NCBI GenBank assembly: GCA_904502205.1
Contig: CAJGDR010000009.1
Span: 1 to 20,346 of the forward strand
Source: an uncultured Bacilli bacterium
Lineage (GTDB): Bacteria > Bacillota_I > Bacilli_A > ML615J-28 > CAG-313
Length of the DNA stretch: 20,346 bases
Direction of reading: 5' to 3'
In this document: positions 1 to 6,735 of the stretch, piece after piece
How positions within the stretch are numbered: position 1 is the first letter of the stretch
How the letters are laid out: each line of letters opens with the position of its first letter
The notes under the pieces: generated by a model
What the model was told of the DNA's origin: nothing
Database searches by the model: none
Seen by the model: only the letters and a program-made list of their open reading frames with translations
Program-made: the position numbers and the translations under genes

Positions 1-218
1 ATAGTTCCAAATACTGCTAGATTAAATACCATCATTATTTGATTACTTATTGCAACTCCCGACATTTGTTCAGTACCTAAAACACCAATCATGATATTAT
101 CAAGTAATGATACAAATTGAGTTAATAGTTGTTGTAAAGCAATCGGTATAACAATTACTAACACCATTTTATAAAATTCTTTTGTTCCAATAAATCTATT
201 TAAATACTTTTTAATCAT
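1..218 (-). CDS. MATE family efflux transporter, N-terminal part only
   Basis: Only the first 72 codons are present; the gene runs off the left edge. The N-terminus begins MIKKYLNRFIGTKEF and continues into a hydrophobic first helix (VLVIVIPIALQQLL), then a segment containing LLDNIMIGVLGTEQMSG and AISNQIMMVFNLAVFG. That pattern (a first helix with IPI.LQ, then D.IMIG.LG...ISNQ) is typical of MATE (NorM/MepA-like) proteins, which export drugs and other organic cations in exchange for Na+ or H+ across the cytoplasmic membrane. The ATG at 218 is the only in-frame start nearby. An AAAAGG sequence lies upstream with a rather long spacer of about 13 bases. It is separated from hpt by a terminator, so it probably has its own promoter, which I could not define. 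The family call is fairly safe; the substrate is unknown. Confidence 0.8.
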   Translation of the reverse strand, partial: MIKKYLNRFIGTKEFYKMVLVIVIPIALQQLLTQFVSLLDNIMIGVLGTEQMSGVAISNQIMMVFNLAVFGT

Positions 219-273
219 TTTACCACACCAACCTTTTCTTAAAATGAAATAAATGTGATTTTTTGCTGAATAT

Positions 274-309
274 AAAAAATGATATTTAAAAAACAAAATA
301 TCATTTTTT
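274..309 (-). terminator. Intrinsic terminator after hpt
   Basis: A 14-base perfect inverted repeat (274-287 with 296-309) surrounds an 8-base A-rich loop and starts 6 bases beyond the hpt stop codon. Read on the minus strand, the 3' arm ends in a run of six T. The stem contains only one G-C pair, so it is weak by calculation. The A and T tracts on both sides mean it could also act on plus-strand transcripts. Confidence 0.7.
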
Positions 310-315
310 TACTTA

Positions 316-855
316 TTAAATTGCTTCTTCTTTTAATACTCCAACATAAGGTAAGTTACGATATTTTTCGTTATAATCAAGTCCAAATCCAATAACAAAT
401 AAATTTGGTACAACAAAACCAACATATTTTGGTTTTACTTCAACTTCTCTTCTTGAAGGTTTGTCTAGTAAAGTTACTACTTCAACAGATTTAGCACCAA
501 GAGAATAAAGATATTCTGTTACTTTTTTAATAGTTAAGCCAGTATCTACAATATCTTCAACAATTACAACGTCGCGATTTTTAATTTTATTTACGTCAAA
601 ACTTCCAAAAGATACGCTTCCAGTAGATTCTGTACCAGAATAACTTGAAACTTTTACGCATTGAAATTCGATATGTGTACGAATCTTTTTAACTAAAGTT
701 GCCATAAATGGTAAAGCACCATTTAATAAACAAAGAAAAATCGGATCTTTATCAGCATAATCTTTTTCTAAAACAGCAGCTAGTTCCATTGAACGTTCTT
801 CAATTTGTTCACTTGAAACTAGTACTTCTTTTACATCTTGTTCAATAAATTTCAT
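316..855 (-). CDS. hpt: Hypoxanthine phosphoribosyltransferase
   Basis: Cytoplasmic purine-salvage enzyme that makes IMP and GMP from hypoxanthine or guanine plus PRPP. The 179-residue protein is normal family length. It has the pyrophosphate loop LLNGALPF (about 43-50), the flexible loop starting SYSGTESTGS (about 71-80), and the PRPP-binding motif VVIVEDIVDTGLT (about 96-108) with its adjacent acidic pair. The frame stays open to 891, but that longer start would run into upp. The ATG at 855 has a TAGGTG ribosome binding site that overlaps the upp stop codon, and it gives the conserved N-terminus. It follows upp by 7 bases and is the last gene of its operon, ahead of the terminator at 274-309. 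Purine and uracil salvage are therefore expressed together. Confidence 0.95.
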   Translation of the reverse strand: MKFIEQDVKEVLVSSEQIEERSMELAAVLEKDYADKDPIFLCLLNGALPFMATLVKKIRTHIEFQCVKVSSYSGTESTGSVSFGSFDVNKIKNRDVVIVEDIVDTGLTIKKVTEYLYSLGAKSVEVVTLLDKPSRREVEVKPKYVGFVVPNLFVIGFGLDYNEKYRNLPYVGVLKEEAI

Positions 856-862
856 TTGACAC

Positions 863-1489
863 CTACTTAGTTCCGAACAAGCGGTCACCACAATCGCCTA
901 ATCCAGGTAAAATATATCCTTTTTCATTTAATTTTTCATCTTTTGCAGCAAGATAGATATCTACATCAGGATGATTACGATGTACATTTTCAATACCATA
1001 ATCAACTCCAACTAAACCAATATAAATAATCTTTTTAACGCCAGCATTTTTTAACAAAGTTGATGCATAAACAACTGTATTACCAGTTGCAAGCATTGGA
1101 TCAACTAATAAAACTACTGAATCTTTAATTGTACTTGGAAGTTTATTTAAATATTCTTTTGTTTCTAAAGTTTCTTCATCACGATATAAACCTAAGTGAC
1201 CTACTTTAGCATGTGGTAAAATGGCACGAACTCCATCAGCCATCCCAAGTCCAGCACGTAAAATTGGAACAATAACAACATTGTCATGTAATTTTTCAAA
1301 TTCAGCAACTTGTAATGGTGTTTCAACACTTACAGTTTTAGTTTCTAAATCTTTTGTAGCTTCATAAGCCATTAATTGACCAACTTCATTTACTAGTTGA
1401 TTAAATAAATAGTGTGGTGTATTAACATCACGAATAATAGATAATTTGTGTTTAATAACTGGATGATTTGATATAACTACTTTTTTCAT
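863..1489 (-). CDS. upp: Uracil phosphoribosyltransferase
   Basis: Pyrimidine-salvage enzyme that makes UMP from uracil and PRPP in the cytoplasm. At 208 residues it has the standard length. Visible motifs are VPILRAGLGMADG (about 74-86), the PRPP-binding loop VDPMLATGNT (about 129-138) and the C-terminal uracil-binding loop GYILPGLGDCGDR (about 191-203), where many homologues have DAGDR. The ATG at 1489 is preceded by AGGAG, and this site overlaps the TAG stop of the upstream membrane-protein gene, which implies translational coupling. The downstream hpt starts 7 bases after the stop. No pyrimidine attenuator or PyrR-binding structure is evident in the very short leader. Confidence 0.96.
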   Translation of the reverse strand: MKKVVISNHPVIKHKLSIIRDVNTPHYLFNQLVNEVGQLMAYEATKDLETKTVSVETPLQVAEFEKLHDNVVIVPILRAGLGMADGVRAILPHAKVGHLGLYRDEETLETKEYLNKLPSTIKDSVVLLVDPMLATGNTVVYASTLLKNAGVKKIIYIGLVGVDYGIENVHRNHPDVDIYLAAKDEKLNEKGYILPGLGDCGDRLFGTK

Positions 1490-1498
1490 TTTATTCTC

Positions 1499-2587
1499 CT
1501 ATAATACTATTAACATATAAGCAACTGATACTATTGCCATTACTATTCCAGAAACAAAGAATCTCTTCAATGTTTTAATTTCTAATTTATAAGCTAGTAA
1601 ATCTTTAAAAAGCCAAGTAATAAATATAATTAATGGATAAATGTAAAATACTCGGTTATATAATGATTCACCAAATAAAAATCCACCTATTGACCAAGCA
1701 ATATAACCCATAACTAATAAAATTAATAAACGGTTAACTAATGTAAACATGTTTGGTAATAAAATTGATTGTTTATTTTCGCGATTTTTTAATATGCTTT
1801 TTAAGAATTCAACATGACCTTTTTGGAAAGTTTCAAAAATCTCATTTTCATCCTCAATACAATTTAAAAATCTTTTTCCTGTAACACCTAACACTACCAT
1901 TTCTGGATTGCTATTTACGACCATTCCCATAAAGGCAGTAACGTCAGAACTACGTTTCTTTTTTAGCACTTTTTTAATTGTTTGGTATTCTGTATATTCC
2001 CAGAATTTAACTAAACTAATTTCGTCTAGTTTTTCTAATTGATTAGCACCACTTAAATATTCTGCATAACTTGATGTGAATATTGCATGAGCCAAAGTTT
2101 CAACTGAATTTTCTTCATTTGTACCCATTGAAGCATCTAGAATCATTAACAGTACAGCATATCTTATATAATTAGCAAATTCTTCAATATACAAGTCATT
2201 TGCATCATCATCTAGTAAACCGTTAATAACGTCTATGACTATTACGATACCATCTCCATTACCTCCTCTAAACATTCTACGCATGCCATGAGGTAATCCT
2301 GTAACTAATTTAATAGTTATGAATGATTCTAATTCATTAATATTAGGAATATATTTTAAAATTTTTGGATCTTCGGAAAAATTAATCTTTTTAATTTCTT
2401 CAATAAATCCATGAGTAATAAGTTTAGCTTTTTCAATTAAATTCGGGTTAGGTTCAGTAAAGATATTGATTTCATTTCCTAAAGGATCTTTACCTAATGA
2501 AAACACATCATCATTTCGATATATCGAAAGATCATTACCATTTAAATAATCATTGATAATATGATCATCTATTTGGATATTATTCAT
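1499..2587 (-). CDS. Unknown protein with cytoplasmic-type N-terminal region and three C-terminal membrane helices
   Basis: I do not recognise this 362-residue protein. There is no signal peptide. Residues 1-270 are soluble and mixed charged/hydrophobic, with a distinctive stretch GMRRMFRGGNGDGIVIVIDV (101-120) followed by a long helical region. Hydrophobic segments at about 285-305, 313-329 and 343-361 should be membrane helices, so the bulk is likely a cytosolic domain tethered by its C-terminus. The ATG at 2587 has a strong GGGAGG site. The gene begins just after a terminator that closes gmk-rpoZ, and its TAG stop overlaps the upp ribosome binding site, so it is cotranscribed and probably coupled with upp and hpt. 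The context suggests, without proving, a link to base salvage or simple co-regulation. No catalytic motif such as HExxH or a P-loop is visible. Confidence 0.8.
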   Translation of the reverse strand: MNNIQIDDHIINDYLNGNDLSIYRNDDVFSLGKDPLGNEINIFTEPNPNLIEKAKLITHGFIEEIKKINFSEDPKILKYIPNINELESFITIKLVTGLPHGMRRMFRGGNGDGIVIVIDVINGLLDDDANDLYIEEFANYIRYAVLLMILDASMGTNEENSVETLAHAIFTSSYAEYLSGANQLEKLDEISLVKFWEYTEYQTIKKVLKKKRSSDVTAFMGMVVNSNPEMVVLGVTGKRFLNCIEDENEIFETFQKGHVEFLKSILKNRENKQSILLPNMFTLVNRLLILLVMGYIAWSIGGFLFGESLYNRVFYIYPLIIFITWLFKDLLAYKLEIKTLKRFFVSGIVMAIVSVAYMLIVL

Positions 2588-2603
2588 ATTTCCCTCCCTT
2601 CTA

Positions 2604-2632
2604 TAAAAAAACTAATCGTATATACAATTAGT
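2604..2632 (-). terminator. Intrinsic terminator between rpoZ and the unknown membrane-protein gene
   Basis: On the minus strand, ACTAAT and ATTAGT form the outer stem. A U-G pair and two more inner pairs close on an ATAT loop, and seven T follow. It starts 15 bases past the rpoZ stop and ends just before the GGGAGG site of the next gene. There is no room for a promoter between the T tract and that ribosome binding site. Confidence 0.75.
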
Positions 2633-2647
2633 CTTTCAATTAATATA

Positions 2648-2854
2648 CTATTTAATTAAGATTTTATCAGACTTAATCTCTTCTAATGCAAGACCTATAC
2701 TTTTCTTGTTAGAAGGATGTTCCATATAAGTTGTTTTAGATTCATCAATTTCCAAAGCACGTTTAGCTACTGCCATAACAAGACGATATTTAGAACTTGT
2801 TTTATCAGCTAATTGGTCAATTGATGGATAACGCATACCTTTTTGATTATTCAT
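2648..2854 (-). CDS. rpoZ: DNA-directed RNA polymerase omega subunit
   Basis: Small subunit that assists assembly and stability of RNA polymerase by clamping the beta-prime subunit. The 68 residues show the omega pattern: RYPSIDQLADKTSSKYRLV followed by MAVAKRALEI, then a short segment ending KSIGLALEEI. The ATG at 2854 has GGAGG nine bases upstream. It overlaps the end of gmk by 8 bases, so translation is coupled. The next in-frame ATG, six codons later, has a poorly spaced purine run and is less likely. The gmk-rpoZ order is the usual one in Bacilli, and a terminator follows directly. Confidence 0.93.
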   Translation of the reverse strand: MNNQKGMRYPSIDQLADKTSSKYRLVMAVAKRALEIDESKTTYMEHPSNKKSIGLALEEIKSDKILIK

Positions 2855-3476
2855 CTTTCGTTTCCTCCAATAATTGTAAATATCCGTTTAAGCTTCTTCG
2901 ACATTTTGCATGTTCTGCACGAATAATAGCTTTAATTCTATCTGCAGCATTGTCAACATCATCATTAATTACAATATAGTCATAACCAGCAGCAAGTGTT
3001 AATTCACGATGAGCTTTGCTGACTCTTTCCATAATGATATCTTCTGTTTCTGTACCACGTCCTAATAAACGTGTTTTTAATGCTCCATATGTTGGAGGCG
3101 CAATAAACACAAGTACTGCATCAGGCATTTTGGCTTTTACTTGCATCGCACCTTCTACTTCAATTTCTAATACTACTTCATCACCTTGATCAATCATTTG
3201 TTGAACTTGTTCCATAGGTGTTCCATAATAATTTCCAACGAATTTTGCATATTCTAAGAATTTACCTTCTTTAATACGTTTTACAAATTCTTCTTCCGTA
3301 ACAAAATAATAATCTTGACCATCAATCTCACCTTGTCTTGGTTTTCTTGTAGTCATAGATACTGAATATGTAAATTTATGGTCAGGTGATTTAAATAAAG
3401 CTTGACGTACAGTCGCTTTTCCCACGCCAGATGGACCAGATAAAACAATTAATAAACCTTTTTGATTTAGTTTCAT
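2847..3476 (-). CDS. gmk: Guanylate kinase
   Basis: Phosphorylates GMP to GDP with ATP, in the cytoplasm; essential for making GTP and dGTP. The 209-residue protein has the P-loop GPSGVGKAT (about 13-21), the GMP-binding segment SVSMTTRKPRQGE (about 38-50), and the lid and C-terminal helices expected for the family. In the P-loop, the residue after the invariant lysine is Ala rather than the Ser or Gly I would expect in bacterial enzymes. An ATG at 3488 is also in frame, but the GGAGG at 3482-3486 lies downstream of it and 5 bases before the ATG at 3476, which decides the start. A promoter is visible at 3499-3527. The gene feeds the same guanine-nucleotide pool as hpt, a few genes away. Confidence 0.96.
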   Translation of the reverse strand: MKLNQKGLLIVLSGPSGVGKATVRQALFKSPDHKFTYSVSMTTRKPRQGEIDGQDYYFVTEEEFVKRIKEGKFLEYAKFVGNYYGTPMEQVQQMIDQGDEVVLEIEVEGAMQVKAKMPDAVLVFIAPPTYGALKTRLLGRGTETEDIIMERVSKAHRELTLAAGYDYIVINDDVDNAADRIKAIIRAEHAKCRRSLNGYLQLLEETKDE

Positions 3477-3498
3477 AAATGCCTCCATTATAGTTCTT

Positions 3499-3527
3499 AT
3501 TATAGCATAATTTATTTAATTTTTCAA
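3499..3527 (-). promoter_or_regulatory. Sigma-A-type promoter for gmk-rpoZ
   Basis: Read on the minus strand: TTGAAA (3522-3527), 17-base spacer, TATAAT (3499-3504), with a TGC just before the -10 giving an extended -10. It lies 22 bases upstream of the gmk start. It is back to back with the rqcH promoter in a 110-base divergent region. Confidence 0.75.
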
Positions 3528-3556
3528 GTATAAAAATATCTTTTTACTTTAAATTA

Positions 3557-3565
3557 TGATATAAT
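3557..3565 (+). promoter_or_regulatory. Extended -10 promoter for rqcH
   Basis: TGATATAAT is a perfect TGn extended -10 element. No TTG-type -35 box is found at 16-18 bases upstream, so the promoter probably relies on the extended element. It is followed by an AAAGGAGG ribosome binding site at 3571-3578 and the ATG at 3587, leaving a short leader. Confidence 0.65.
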
Positions 3566-3586
3566 AAAAGAAAGGAGGTATTACTT

Positions 3587-5200
3587 ATGGCATTTGATGG
3601 AATTCTAATACATCATTTAGTTTCAGAACTAAATAATAATTTAAGTAATGGTCGAATAAATAAAATTATTCAACCTAATCCTACAGATATTATATTACAA
3701 ATACATAACCACCATACATATAATTTCTTGATTTCCATGTCTTATAACAATCCAAGATTCTATTTAATAAATGAAAAACCACAATCACCACTTAATCCAT
3801 ATAATTTTTGTATGGTACTGAGAAAATATTTAGAGCGTGGTATCATTAAAGAAATCATTCAAATTGAAAATGACCGTATTGTTATCGTAAAAATCGAAAA
3901 CAAAAATGAACTTGGTGATACAATTATATACAATCTTATTATTGAATTAATGGGTAGATCATCTAATCTTATTCTTACATTACCAAATTATCAAATTCTT
4001 GATGTAATGCGAAAACACTTTCCAAGCGATGATACTACAAGAATTATGATTCCAAAAGCAACATATCAATTCCCTGATACAAGAGGATTATTAAATCCTT
4101 TTACAAATGATATTGATATTGAAGACATAAATTTAGTTGAAGGCGCTTCAAAAATACATAAAGAAGAAATAAAAACTATTGGTTCTGTGGAAAAATTCAT
4201 TAAACAAAATTTGTGTCCAACGATCTATTTTTTAGATAAAAAACAAATTTTTAGTCCATATAATTTGTATTCGATAAATGCACCTAAAAAATCATTTAAT
4301 ACAATCTCTGAATTATTGAATGAACAATTTAAAGAAAACGTAAAAGCCGATAATCCAGATTTTCATAGAATTCAAAAGTTATTAAAAAACAAAATTAATC
4401 TTCTAACTTCTAAAATTACCAACTTAGAAGGTGATCTTGAATCTTCAAAAAGTCACGCTGATGATTTAATAAAAGGTCAACTTCTTCAGTCTTCCTTATA
4501 TAATATAAAGAAAGGAACTACTACTATTACACTTCGTAGTTTTGATGACACTGAGGATTACACTATTACTTTAAATCCTTTAAAAACTCCAACTGAAAAT
4601 ATGCAAATGTATTTTAAAAATTATAAAAAATCAATTAATGCAGAAAAGCATATTAATGAACAAATCGAGATTGCAAAAAATGAAATAATTTATCTAAATA
4701 CGATTTTATCACAAATTGAGTTTGTTAATACAGTTGAAATGAATGATATAAAAGCTGAACTAATTGCTAATAATTATTTAAAGGAAAATAAAAAAATAAC
4801 TAAAACAAAACAAAATTCAATTAAAAATATTACTAAATATTCAATTGAAGGTTCAGAATTTTTCGTTGGTAAAAACAACCTACAAAACAATTATCTTACA
4901 CATAGTTTTGCAAAAAACAATGATTACTGGTTCCATGTTAAAGATATGCCAAGTGCCCATGTAATCCTTAGAACAAATCATTTAGAAGAAAGAAACATTA
5001 GAATTGCTGCTCATTTAGCTGGTTTAAATTCTAAATATGATAAATCAAATAGTGTTCCAATTGATTATACTGAAGTAAAAAACATTAAAAAGGTTCCTGG
5101 AATGAAAGGTTGTTTTGTTACATACACAAATCAAAAAACTATTTATATCGACCCTTCTTTTGACGATTTAAAAAATCTTCTAAATCCGAGCGATAAATAA
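3587..5200 (+). CDS. rqcH: Rqc2 homologue RqcH (NFACT family, ribosome quality control)
   Basis: Bacterial RqcH binds stalled 50S subunits and recruits tRNA-Ala to add alanine tails that mark nascent chains for degradation. It is often annotated as fibronectin-binding protein A. The 537 residues fit the NFACT layout: an N-terminal NFACT-N domain starting MAFDGILIHHLV, with the conserved Asp-Arg pair at 96-97 (D97/R98 in Bacillus subtilis, needed for tailing) and IIELMGRSSNLIL near 115-130; coiled-coil arms in roughly 255-300 and 345-385; and a C-terminal NFACT-R domain (about 415-525) containing YWFHVKDMPSAHVIL and GMKGCFVTYTNQKTIYIDP. The start has AAAGGAGG eight bases ahead. It is the only plus-strand gene in the window, divergent from gmk. 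Its last 62 bases overlap cse60 on the opposite strand. Confidence 0.93.
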   Translation: MAFDGILIHHLVSELNNNLSNGRINKIIQPNPTDIILQIHNHHTYNFLISMSYNNPRFYLINEKPQSPLNPYNFCMVLRKYLERGIIKEIIQIENDRIVIVKIENKNELGDTIIYNLIIELMGRSSNLILTLPNYQILDVMRKHFPSDDTTRIMIPKATYQFPDTRGLLNPFTNDIDIEDINLVEGASKIHKEEIKTIGSVEKFIKQNLCPTIYFLDKKQIFSPYNLYSINAPKKSFNTISELLNEQFKENVKADNPDFHRIQKLLKNKINLLTSKITNLEGDLESSKSHADDLIKGQLLQSSLYNIKKGTTTITLRSFDDTEDYTITLNPLKTPTENMQMYFKNYKKSINAEKHINEQIEIAKNEIIYLNTILSQIEFVNTVEMNDIKAELIANNYLKENKKITKTKQNSIKNITKYSIEGSEFFVGKNNLQNNYLTHSFAKNNDYWFHVKDMPSAHVILRTNHLEERNIRIAAHLAGLNSKYDKSNSVPIDYTEVKNIKKVPGMKGCFVTYTNQKTIYIDPSFDDLKNLLNPSDK

Positions 5201-5360
5201 CCATACAACTATAACAATATATTTGGCTACGTTCATCATACATTATACCAAGTCGATATTGAATATCAACAATATATTCATCAGGTACATCTTTTAACCA
5301 ACCATTTACTTCGTATTCTAAGTCTTTTTCGTGTTCACAGTCAAATACTTTTATTTGCAT
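5139..5360 (-). CDS. Cse60-like small protein
   Basis: A 73-residue protein resembling the Bacillus subtilis sporulation-expressed protein Cse60, whose molecular function is unknown. The matching features are an N-terminal IKVFDCEHEKDLEYEVNGWL, a central Asp-Ile-Gln-Tyr strand, and QIYCYSCMVIY near the end of the core. A charged tail of about 18 residues follows. The ATG at 5360 is preferred because AAGGGG lies nine bases upstream. An in-frame TTG at 5387 would add nine residues but sits in a hairpin loop without a ribosome binding site. The gene is downstream of nth and runs antisense into rqcH for 62 bases. Its ribosome binding site is inside the terminator stem at 5364-5406, suggesting low or conditional expression. 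The family assignment is by motif memory, so moderate confidence. Confidence 0.72.
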   Translation of the reverse strand: MQIKVFDCEHEKDLEYEVNGWLKDVPDEYIVDIQYRLGIMYDERSQIYCYSCMVIYRSDLEDFLNRQKKGRYK

Positions 5361-5363
5361 AAT

Positions 5364-5406
5364 AAAAACCCCTTTTGTATTATACAATACAGAAGGGGTT
5401 TTTTTT
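5364..5406. terminator. Strong bidirectional terminator between nth and cse60, also stopping rqcH
   Basis: The arms 5364-5381 and 5386-5403 form an almost perfect 18-bp stem (one G-U pair) with a 4-base loop. The stem contains an AACCCC/GGGGTT block. On the plus strand eight T follow GGGG, ending rqcH transcripts after they have crossed cse60. On the minus strand GGGGTTTTTATT follows, ending dnaD-nth transcripts. It is the best-formed terminator in the window and overlaps the cse60 ribosome binding site. Confidence 0.85.
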
Positions 5407-5409
5407 GTA

Positions 5410-6042
5410 TTATTTAGCGTTATAATATAAACAATTTTTCGTAAAAGGACATCTATAACAATCTGGTTTTTGTGATTTGCACAAATATCTTCCCATAAAA
5501 ATCAATTTATGATGCATATTGTGCCATAATTCTTTCGGTATATAATTTTTCAAAATAACCTCAATTTGGTCAGGATTTGCAGCATCACTCGCTAGCCCTA
5601 ATCTTTTACTAACACGTGTAACATGGACATCAACAGCAAGTCCTGGAAGACCATATCCTTCACTTATAATTACATTGGCAGTTTTTCGACCAATTCCAGG
5701 AATAGTTATGAGTTCTTCGATTGTATTTGGTACGATACCTTGATATTTATCTAGAACAGTTTTTGCAAATTTAATAATATATTCTGCTTTTCGTTTAGCT
5801 AATCCTAAAGGACTGATAATATCAAAGACATTCTCATATTTTGCATTTGCTAAATCATTAATTGTAGGATACGCTGTAAACAAAAATGGAGTGACCTTAT
5901 TAACACTTACATCACTTGTTTGTGCACTTAGAATCACTGCAACACTTAGTTCATAAATGTTTCTATAAGTTAATTCACATTTAGCATCAGGAAACAATTG
6001 TTCTAATTCATTAATTAAAGTATTACTATCGACGTTTAACAT
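5410..6042 (-). CDS. nth: Endonuclease III (DNA glycosylase/AP lyase)
   Basis: Base-excision repair enzyme that removes oxidised pyrimidines and cleaves at abasic sites. At 210 residues it is full length and aligns without shift to Escherichia coli Nth. It has the helix-hairpin-helix IPGIGRKTANVI (114-125) with the catalytic lysine at 120, and the catalytic aspartate at 138 in VDVHVTRV. An intact [4Fe-4S] site, C-x6-C-x2-C-x5-C, lies at 188, 195, 198 and 204. The ATG at 6042 is the first possible start, since a TAA stop precedes it in frame. The start overlaps the end of dnaD by 17 bases. A distant AGAGG suggests that translation depends on coupling to dnaD. dnaD-nth is a conserved pair in Bacilli. 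Confidence 0.97.
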   Translation of the reverse strand: MLNVDSNTLINELEQLFPDAKCELTYRNIYELSVAVILSAQTSDVSVNKVTPFLFTAYPTINDLANAKYENVFDIISPLGLAKRKAEYIIKFAKTVLDKYQGIVPNTIEELITIPGIGRKTANVIISEGYGLPGLAVDVHVTRVSKRLGLASDAANPDQIEVILKNYIPKELWHNMHHKLIFMGRYLCKSQKPDCYRCPFTKNCLYYNAK

Positions 6043-6637
6043 TTATTTGTTGTAAAACCTCTTGTAATTCTGGATCAATATTTGTAGCTTTTTCATGTGA
6101 TTTACGTCCTACTAAAATAGCATCAGCATATTTAACATTTGTTTTCTTTGCTTTTACGCTTTCTAAAACAGCATCAGAAATTTGTTCAAATGTATAACCT
6201 TCTTCAACCCAGCGATCAATAACTTTAAAATCATTAACAGCTAATTGTTTTTGATAAAGTGATTCAATATATGAAACTACTTTAGCAAGTTCAAGATCAA
6301 CATTTCTAGGTTTTTTATCATTTTGTTCTAATACTTCACCTAATTTTTCAATAGTTGGAGTAAGCAAAAAATGTTCTTCCATATTATCTTCGATAACTAA
6401 TTCTACATATCCTCTTTCAACTAAATTAACAATCATAGTTGATAAGTCATATTCTGATAATGTAACTAATTCTAATAGTGATGATATTGATAATGTATTG
6501 TTAGTCTTTTTTTGTTCATATAAAAGAATAATAATCATTGTTTCAATTTCATTTAGACCAATCTTTTTGTAATTTTTTACAATTACTTCTTTAAATGAAA
6601 TCATATGTGAATCGATTAATTTACTATAATTGTTCAT
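6026..6637 (-). CDS. dnaD: DnaD-family replication initiation / helicase-loading protein
   Basis: DnaD acts with DnaA and DnaB in Firmicutes to remodel the origin and load the replicative helicase. The 203-residue protein has an N-terminal winged-helix-like region (about 1-105; FKEVIVKNYKKIGLNEIETMI, then a wing near RGYVELVIEDN). A C-terminal DnaD/DnaB2 domain follows (about 118-178), including VIDRWVEEGYTFEQISDAV and the YADAIL segment. In the usual YxxxIxxxW motif the final Trp position is Arg here. The ATG at 6637 has AAGGAG seven bases upstream. A good promoter lies at 6660-6688. The immediate downstream partner is nth, the order seen in Bacillus. Family assignment rests on the C-terminal motif and the synteny. 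Confidence 0.9.
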   Translation of the reverse strand: MNNYSKLIDSHMISFKEVIVKNYKKIGLNEIETMIIILLYEQKKTNNTLSISSLLELVTLSEYDLSTMIVNLVERGYVELVIEDNMEEHFLLTPTIEKLGEVLEQNDKKPRNVDLELAKVVSYIESLYQKQLAVNDFKVIDRWVEEGYTFEQISDAVLESVKAKKTNVKYADAILVGRKSHEKATNIDPELQEVLQQINVKRR

Positions 6638-6659
6638 ATTAACTCCTTAATTTTTATTA

Positions 6660-6688
6660 ATTATATCAAATTTTCGACAAATTTACAA
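6660..6688 (-). promoter_or_regulatory. Sigma-A-type promoter for dnaD-nth
   Basis: Read on the minus strand: TTGTAA (6683-6688), 17-base spacer, TATAAT (6660-6665), with TGA in front of the -10 forming an extended -10. It lies 22 bases upstream of the dnaD start codon. Confidence 0.75.
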
Positions 6689-6703
6689 CAAATATAATAT
6701 TAT

Positions 6704-6735
6704 AAAAATGATGCAATAAAATTGCATCATTTTTT
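6704..6735 (-). terminator. Intrinsic terminator after the lipoprotein gene
   Basis: Perfect stem ATGATGCAAT (6708-6717) with ATTGCATCAT (6721-6730) and an AAA loop, extended by A-T pairs on both sides. The hairpin begins inside the stop codon of the lipoprotein gene. On the minus strand five T follow the stem. The structure is symmetric and could work in both directions, but there is no plus-strand gene nearby to need it. Confidence 0.8.

Noticed and set aside
856..891. Longer hpt start giving 12 extra residues
   Set aside because: It would overlap upp and lacks a ribosome binding site. The ATG at 855 has a well-placed TAGGTG and gives the usual N-terminus.
2797..2979. Plus-strand open frame across the rpoZ-gmk junction
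   Set aside because: It is antisense to two confident genes, with no ribosome binding site and composition typical of a shadow frame. The same applies to short plus-strand frames at 6722-6928, 7434-7616, 13020-13205 and 17889-18149.
5361..5387. TTG start for cse60 at 5387
   Set aside because: It lies within the loop of the terminator and has no ribosome binding site; the ATG at 5360 gives the family N-terminus.
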